Positions 57,704-64,000 of a stretch of 64,000 bases of DNA are shown here, one piece after another. Made by a program: the position numbers and the translations under genes. Every line of letters starts with the position of its first letter. The stretch's first letter is position 1. The notes beneath the pieces were generated by a model. The model was not told the origin of the DNA, searched no databases, and saw only the letters and a program-made list of their open reading frames with translations. The stretch comes from Blattamonas nauphoetae (lineage: Eukaryota > Preaxostyla > Oxymonadida). The stretch lies in contig JARBJD010000137.1 of NCBI GenBank assembly GCA_033064195.1, positions 120,525-184,524 of the forward strand, given 5' to 3'.

Positions 57704-59391
57704 GAAAATACTGAAAATCTATTTTTACCACAAATCAGTCGAAACCAATGTGAGAACCATTTCGAAAAATTCTGCAAAAATTCTAAAATCTCGGGGACAC
57801 TGTTGGTCATCGATCAAAACAATCCCGATGAAAATCGGTTGGGAATTCGTGGAGTTACGTACTGAACTTAGGTCGAAAAAGCGACCAAAAAGACGATGTT
57901 CCGATTTTGCTACTATGAACTGCTTTATGGCTCAAATTGTGTTCAAACACGTTTGATTGTGACGGAAATCATTTTGAAAGGTAGGATTTTCGATAAAAAC
58001 ACTTCTGAGATTTTTGGTTTGATCCGACCCATTGAGGTTTTTCGCGTTTTTGAGATTTTTTAGAAAAGGTATGGACGTTCGGGACTATGTCCTTTTGATC
58101 ACTTTTCGTCGTCTTATGGTGTTTTTGGGTGTGAAAACGCTAGTTGGCGTCTTTTTGTGTCATTCATCTCTGAAAACTTTTGACACCTCTACATTCGGAC
58201 ACTTTTTCATGAATTTTCACATTTCACTACTTTCACTTCATTTACTCTGTTATTGCATCATTTTAACGAACATAAGTCAACGCGAGACGTATAGCGCATT
58301 TCCTTAGTTTCATTTTGTTGGTTCTTCACTTCACCGTTTTGACGACTCTTTTCTTCACAACTTGCACACTATTAGATTTTTGCCCCGATTTTCACATATT
58401 GCGCCTTCTTTCTCGTTGTTAGAGGAAGGTGTGCTCAAATTTTCAGAATTTTTTGTCGGATAGTTGTCTCAAAATTTCACTTTTTTGATTCGTCATTTCA
58501 CAGCTTTTCACAGTGTTTGCATGTTTGAACACCACTTCAGCCCCTTCTTTCTCACATCATTCTCTCCACATTTCACCTCGAGTTGAACCATTACTCCTCT
58601 TCATTTTGCTCATATCACTTCCATTTTGTGGGCCGTTCTCACTTCACTAGCACATCATTTTGTTGCAGTTTTCATCAACTTTTTCACAAAAACAGAGTAA
58701 AAGAAAGCGAAACAACCAACAACGAAACGGGCAAGTATGATACTGAGAGTGAAAATGACGATCGTGAAAACGGTGTGAAATCTGACACTAATAGTGAAAA
58801 TTAGGTCTGTGTTCCGGTTTTTCTCTCTTAAAAACAACAAAAATGATTCAAAAAAGTACGTGAAATGTTGGATTTTCCGGAAAAATACCGAGATATGAAG
58901 TGAGCCGTTGAATGGCGGATCTCTGCAAAAGTCCGGAAAACTCAGTAAACGAGAATTAGTGTGTTAAATTGGAGAAAAAGTTACAGAGAAAGAAACATGA
59001 ATGAAGTGGTTAAAAACAGTAAACAACGAGAAAACGAAGACGGAAGTGGTCATGAAAATGAAAACATAACGAGTGAAAATGAAGTGACAATTCGGTTGAA
59101 ACTAGTGAAAACAAGGCTGAAATAAGAAGAGAATGATGTCGATATGATGAAGAATACATAAATGTGCAAAGATCTGCACCCGGTTGTGAATCGCTCAATA
59201 ACTCTGCAAAAGTCCGAAATCTTCAAAAAACGGAGCATACCACGATGATCTCCAACTGCCAACGGATCCAAAACGCACAGAATCGGAACGAAACAAGCAC
59301 TCTTGAGAAATGAGTGATCGAACCCATTGATCCTCGTTTCTAGTGACAAATCCAAAACTGAGAAAACAACGAAAGAAAATCTAATTCGGAA
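57704..59391. other. AT-rich spacer between the module array and the fibre gene
   Basis: 1.7 kb. A 57-codon frame at 57692-57865 (MTDLENTENLFLPQISRNQC) and a Glu/Asn-rich frame near 58680-58804 are the best candidates, but neither has support. No RNA gene is seen. It could be decayed viral sequence. Confidence 0.35.
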
Positions 59392-59406
59392 TTTTTTAAT
59401 TTGTAT
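59392..59406 (+). promoter_or_regulatory. Second copy of the 15-bp upstream motif
   Basis: Identical to 57098-57112 and at the same distance (3 bases) from the start codon. The sequence just outside (TTTGTAT(A/T)AAATG) is also nearly the same. Confidence 0.6.
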
Positions 59407-59409
59407 TAA

Positions 59410-60460
59410 ATGAATCCAACTGCGATGTACAAGGAAAGACGTCGAGTATGTTCAGAACAAGCATTAATTGAATCAATGAGAGAAGAGAACTGTTCGCTAG
59501 TCTCTGAGTATGTCAGAAATAATATGCCGGTGACGTATATTAATGAGGGAATCAAGAATTTTAATTTCAATGAAAGAGCAACCAAAAATGAATCGACAAA
59601 AATACAATTCACAAATGATTGAGAAAATGATTGATCATAATCTCTCGACGACCCACGAGAATGCAGCAGTGATTGACTCACTTCAGAAGACAACAGAAGC
59701 ACACAAGTCAGCGATATCTTCAATCCAAAAAGTAGTCAGCACAAATGGATCAATCACGACACCAACAATTGGAGGATTGATCAATGTGAATGGAGCGAAG
59801 TGGAATATCTCAGAAGGATCACTTCCGAAGTATCCTGGAACATATCCGGCATCAACATTTTCTTCTGGAATTTCAATCTCACAATCGATTGCAGAAACTT
59901 CAGGAATTCAGTTCAATGGTGATGGAATTATTATGTGGTCTCCCTGTGACAAACCAGCATTGTACTATTACGATGAGGACACGGGTTCAGGAGTGTTTTC
60001 AATATCCACAACAGGAAGTTTTTCTCAACTGTCAGACAGAAGAGTGAAAAGAAACATTGAACCATATCCCGATGTTCTTGAACAATTGAATAAAGTGGAA
60101 ATTGTTCGCTACCAATTCAACACATTCGATTCGAAGATCAACAAGGTGACAAAACAAATCGAGAACGAAACTGATGAAGAACACTTGAAGAACTGCAAAG
60201 AGAAATGTGAATGCTTGAAGAAGGAAAGTGAGAAGAAACACATTGGTGTGATTGCTCAACAGATCCAAGAAATATTCCCTGAAGTCGTGAATGATTCCAA
60301 TCCAGATTGTCTTCAAGTTGATTATGCAGAACTCTCTTGCTTTTGTGTGAAAGCCATTCAGGAACTGAGTACAATTGTCGGACAACAACAAACCCTCATA
60401 TATGAACTTGTACAAAAATATAATTCACTGGTCGACACCATGACTAATACTCCAACATGA
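59410..60460 (+). CDS. Fibre-like protein with a C-terminal S74 intramolecular chaperone; one frameshift near the start
   Basis: The first frame (59410-59622) gives the module also found at 57 kb. The main frame is open from 59543, with ATGs at 59543 and 59570, to 60460. A shift at about 59560-59590 separates them, in sequence with short A and T runs. The main frame starts with a coiled-coil-like stretch, then Gly/Ser/Thr-rich strands (shaft-like), then a Peptidase_S74 domain: QLSDRRVKRNI with the Ser and Lys five apart that form the self-cleaving dyad (Ser155 and Lys160 counted from 59570), then KHIGVIAQQIQEIFPEVV and LQVDYAELSCFCVKAIQEL, ending in a coiled coil. Such domains trimerise and then cut themselves off phage and viral fibres. 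It ends convergently, overlapping the next gene by 17 bp. A role in a viral particle is inferred. Confidence 0.8.
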
Positions 60461-60854
60461 GATCAACCAGAAATTCATAGTACTCTTTGGTTATTTTTCC
60501 ATTGATTGTCTCGATTGTTTCCATCTCGATTGAGTCACCAGAACTGTCTTTGAACCAGATCTTCACTATGGACTGTCGAGTACTTAATTCCCACTTCTTT
60601 CGCTTCGCAATCTGTTCATTGCAGAAAGCAACATATGAATCATTGAATGCATCAGTCTGGATCCAATCACCGTGGATTGTAATGTGCTGAGGAATGTCTT
60701 TTGAAATGACAGTTGAGTTACCATTTATTTCTTCCTTCACATGAATGAGTTTACAGTCGAGGAAGTGAACATATTTTTGATTTCTGGAATTGGTAAAATC
60801 AGGAGGGAGTTGAGCAATGTGAGAATTCTGAATTGAGAAGTAACGCTTCACCAT
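60444..60854 (-). CDS. Small protein of the virus-like block, function unknown
   Basis: 136 codons, intact, starting MVKRYFSIQNSHIAQLPPDF. It is mixed strand and helix with no signal peptide, membrane segment or known motif; the C-terminal half reads IVKIWFKDSSGDSIEMETIE. It begins 40 bp after the stop of the capsid-like gene on the same strand and overlaps the fibre gene end-to-end, a packing typical of viruses and unlike the host genes here. The upstream sequence (GATATTTTATTTTTG) resembles that before the capsid-like gene (GATATTGTATTTTTATTTTT). A minor virion protein is a reasonable guess, by position only. Confidence 0.6.
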   Translation of the reverse strand: MVKRYFSIQNSHIAQLPPDFTNSRNQKYVHFLDCKLIHVKEEINGNSTVISKDIPQHITIHGDWIQTDAFNDSYVAFCNEQIAKRKKWELSTRQSIVKIWFKDSSGDSIEMETIETINGKITKEYYEFLVDLMLEY

Positions 60855-60894
60855 TTGTGATTTCTACAAAAATAAAATATCATATTTGTTCTTT

Positions 60895-62609
60895 TCAGTA
60901 CCCTCTCTTCACTTCTTCATATGCTTCATGAAGTCGGCGATCAATGACATATCGCACTCGTGGTTGTCCATTCTCAATCCAGAACAACCAGTAAGTAGCC
61001 TGATGCAATGCCAAAATAGGTGGAGGAGGACCTTCTGGAGTTGAGGTGAAATATGGATCGAGTTCACCCTGATTGATAGGTGTTCCTCTGAAGACAATGT
61101 TGACTGATTCTGCTGTTGAAATACCTTCTTCACCACCAGCAATTTCACTTCGATCTGTTGGAACCATAAAAGTGAAACAAGTTGCATCTGTGAATGGTTT
61201 TATTTTCTTGTACCGTGTTATGGCAGTCGAACTCCTTCTTTCCCAAATTCGAGGTTCACAAATGGAATTCTCAAACTCTTCTGTTGCAGAACAACCAATG
61301 AAATCACCGTTCACCATCATCATTTGATAGAACTCTGGTGAGATGGTTGACATTGGGAAATTGGGAAAGTTGGATCCAAGCATTTCGAAATGACCAACAT
61401 ATTGAGGATTGCGAAAGACTGTACACTCGTTTGGTCTTTCAGGGAATAGGCACATAAGATTCATGAGATTGTTGAGTTTGATACTGATGTTTGATCTCAC
61501 TCCCATGGCATTTGCAGATGATTGAAATGATTGCGTGTCAATTCTTTCTGCTTTGATGACATACACAGTTTTTGAGTAAGTGTTGAAGAGAGATTGCTTT
61601 GTGGCGTCAGTAATTTGATATCCATAACAAATTGAAGCGACTTTATCCACTGATGAGGAGAGGACAGTTGAAGTTGTCTGTTTAGGTTCTATCCAATCCC
61701 AATGCGAAACAACAGACGCTGTTCCTTCGGTGTGGTTCGGTCCTCTATGTCTTTCACATTGTAGAACTGGATTCCCAATTTGTGTAAACTCCATAGTTAA
61801 AGTTGACCATTCTCTATCATGCATCATCTGAAGATAACCTCGTTCAGTATTATGATCAACCTGCCCGGCAGTAGGGGTATCTAATTTTTCTTGAAGTGTT
61901 TGTTGAATGACAGTTGATGCACGAATGGGACAATACACAAGAGAATCAGTTGTCAAATGAAATCGTAACCGTAAATTGCCAAAGATTGAATTCGGATACT
62001 GATCAAAGGTACTCAGTGGAAGGAGATTCACAAATGGTATTACAAGAGGAATGGTTAACGGATATGAGGTTTCTGTACCACCCATTGGGATTAAATATGC
62101 TCCACACACTTGGATCCATTCTCTGAACATTTTCAAATAGACTGTAACAATGCTTCATGTTGTTTTTCTCCTCATACGACTTGAAAGTGTGATACAGAAA
62201 TGATTCGTGAACATGATTATTCTGAAGTGTGTTGTCAATAATGTTTCCTTTACTGTCAACCAGTCTCATGTCTCGAATTGCATCTGATGATGACTTGAAA
62301 CCGTAGAACATTCCGAAGAAAGATACAAAACTTCTCCCCATTGTGTTGGTTTTTGTATGGAACAGTAATCGTGAGATCTATTCGCAAATGACTCTTCGCA
62401 AACTCAGTCACATCATGACCGTCATAGCACAACGGAACTTCAATCTCATCTCCAATTCTGCATGGCATAGGAGGATTTGTTGGATGAACTTCCTGAATTG
62501 AATACACGTGAGGTTCTGAATCCCATTGTTTGGGCAAGTACGATTGCACTTCAATTTGCTCAATTAATGTCGATGTTGGTTTGGATTGATTTGATCTGAT
62601 ACTTCTCAT
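60895..62609 (-). pseudogene. Capsid-like protein of a Polinton-type element, two frameshifts
   Basis: Three overlapping frames run in order: 62609 to about 62345, 62341 to about 62130, and about 62130 to 60895 (the last about 410 codons). The first break is at a run of four G (near 62338-62341), the second at short T/A runs (near 62128-62136). Together they would make a protein of about 570 residues, the size of double-jelly-roll major capsid proteins. The PLVIPFVNLLPL segment followed by YPNSIFGNLRLRFHL, strand-rich composition, and a second diverged copy next door support this. The identification as capsid is from pattern and context, not from a match. Start ATG 62607-62609. Because both breaks are one-base and in runs, the gene may be intact in the organism. 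Confidence 0.55.
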
Positions 62610-62656
62610 TTATAGAAAAAATAAAAATACAATATCAATAATTTCTTTTGTCATTT

Positions 62657-63990
62657 TCAATTTGGAATGATTCCCAAATCTTTATGTAATGCTTTCAATG
62701 TGTGATTTGGATAGTACTCGACTCTGGGTTCACCATTACTGTATCGTAAGACCCACCATGTGGTTGCAGTTGTCGCTAGAATCGGTGCTGGAGGATGAGT
62801 AAATGTTGTCATATCACCTCCACTTTGACTTGGGTTGTAAACATTGTAGTATGTGTCAAGATTACCCTGATAGATTGGATGATCTCAAAGTGACCGCAGT
62901 GTTTCCTTTGAACTGATCGAATCATTGCAGTTCGTTGGACAACCACTACGAGTTGGAAGCACAGAAGGAAGTCAGTGTTGTCATGAACTGGACGAACTCT
63001 GTCATTGTTTCATTGGGATATGTTCCGTCACCAGTGAGTTTTTCTTCCACGAGAATCCGTCAGTGATCGCTCCAAATCATCTGAACAGCAAGGTACGAAT
63101 CGAGATTGAGAGTCGATAATGCAAATTAGAAACGAGCTCCAATTGTTGTCGTTGGTTGTTCTGGATAAGACCTGTTTTGTAGATTCACTGGATGTTCTTC
63201 TGCATTGGATTGTGGAAGCAAGACTTCATTGTCGTAATGACGAAAGAGAGCATAATATCCTTCGCATTCACCACTACCATTTGCTGAGTACAATCAATTC
63301 CTGTTGCCGTTGGCGTCTTCTGAAATGGATAGAACGATATCTTCTCTTCAGCTGGAATTGTTCCAGGACGATTCTGATACATCTCATGAGTTTCTTTATC
63401 GCACCATCTTTCATTTTTGTATCCATGCAATACACATCATCAATCCGATAGTTTGTAATATTCAATGAATGTACTTGATCCACAATTCAGGTTCTGTTGT
63501 TTGCATTGGCTGTTGAACAAACAATGTCTTTAGTAACGGTTGGTTGAAGAAATGATTGGCCAATTTGAACGAAATTCTTGTGCATGAGGTGACAAGGTTA
63601 TTCAAGAAATAGGGACGATGTTGAATACAATTGAGAATTGCTGCTTTAATAGTTGGTGCTGCTGCTGTTCCAGGTACGAGGATGATAGTGTATCTTTCAA
63701 AGTGAGTTCAGGATTTCCACAGAACAACAAACAAACGCATCCTCATTCATGCACACTCAATTCCAAATCACCAAAGAGACATTTTGGATAGTCAGTCATC
63801 CCTGAGAATATCAGAAGATCTCTTCAAGATTAACTGACACACGAATTGGGACATCTATAGTGTCTTGAAACACTCCCGTTCCAGATGTTGTTGTGAAAGC
63901 AGATATTGGAATATAAACACCAGCAACAGATTCATCATGAGTCCAAGCATTTTTCCGGGGTGTGTGACAAATGCTTTCGATTCTCCAATT
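62657..63990 (-). pseudogene. Second, more decayed capsid-like copy, reaching the window edge
   Basis: The C-terminal part (62884 to 62657) is open and matches the neighbouring copy: IYQGNLDTYYN against INQGELDPYFT, PAPILATTATTWWVL against PPPILALHQATYWLF, and NGEPRVEYY against NGQPRVRYV. Upstream pieces in other frames continue the match: VVVNAKDIM near 63290-63310, and near 63730-63850 VPIRVSVNL, then YPKCLFGDLELSV (against YPNSIFGNLRLRF). There are many frameshifts and stops. The 5' end lies beyond the window. The divergence shows this is an old duplicate or a distinct capsid paralogue, not an assembly echo. Confidence 0.65.
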
Positions 63991-64000
63991 GACTCTTTGG

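Overview
The window is nuclear DNA of a eukaryotic microbe. It has short canonical GT-AG introns (59, 79 and 82 bp in one gene), standard stop codons, and long open frames separated by wide, repeat-filled spacers. The best guess is an oxymonad gut flagellate close to Blattamonas nauphoetae. That guess rests on recall of protein style, not on a search. The clues are a giant secreted beta-helix / Ig-like receptor ending in a transmembrane segment and a degenerate kinase lobe, a lineage-type helical family of about 345 aa, and decayed surface-protein genes.

Layout. 1-3139: a 3.1 kb element bounded by inverted repeats, without a recognisable gene. 4033-11337 (-): the giant receptor-like pseudokinase. 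13710-15248 (+): a small secreted, highly codon-biased surface protein, interrupted by a foldback element at 13944-14380. 15286-16915: an apparently complete pogo/Tigger transposon. 16918-21875: non-coding copies of a dispersed repeat ('A') and a MITE. 21876-22913 (-): the helical-family protein. 23146-28849 (-): a four-exon gene for a probably myristoylated leucine-rich-repeat PP2C phosphatase. Divergent from it, 29033-31141 (+) encodes an SH3-like / three-RRM RNA-binding protein. 32429-36282: a decayed beta-helix surface gene.

From 39.9 kb onward the DNA is a transposon graveyard. It holds a MITE, a dead mariner with an altered catalytic triad, DIRS-like reverse transcriptase remains, a family of about 560-600 bp foldback elements (one with a paralogous empty site in the window and a 3-bp TTA duplication), five near-identical 735-738 bp tandem units, scrambled hAT pieces, and a pseudogene copy of the helical family.

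The last 7 kb (57.1-64.0 kb) is compact and virus-like. It has an array of small repeated modules, a fibre-like protein ending in an intact S74 intramolecular chaperone, a small tightly packed gene, a frameshifted capsid-like gene, and a second diverged capsid-like copy running to the window edge. This looks like part of an endogenous Polinton or Polinton-like virus; no polymerase, integrase, ATPase or protease is visible. Many breaks here and in the tandem array lie in homopolymer runs, so some may be assembly errors rather than decay.
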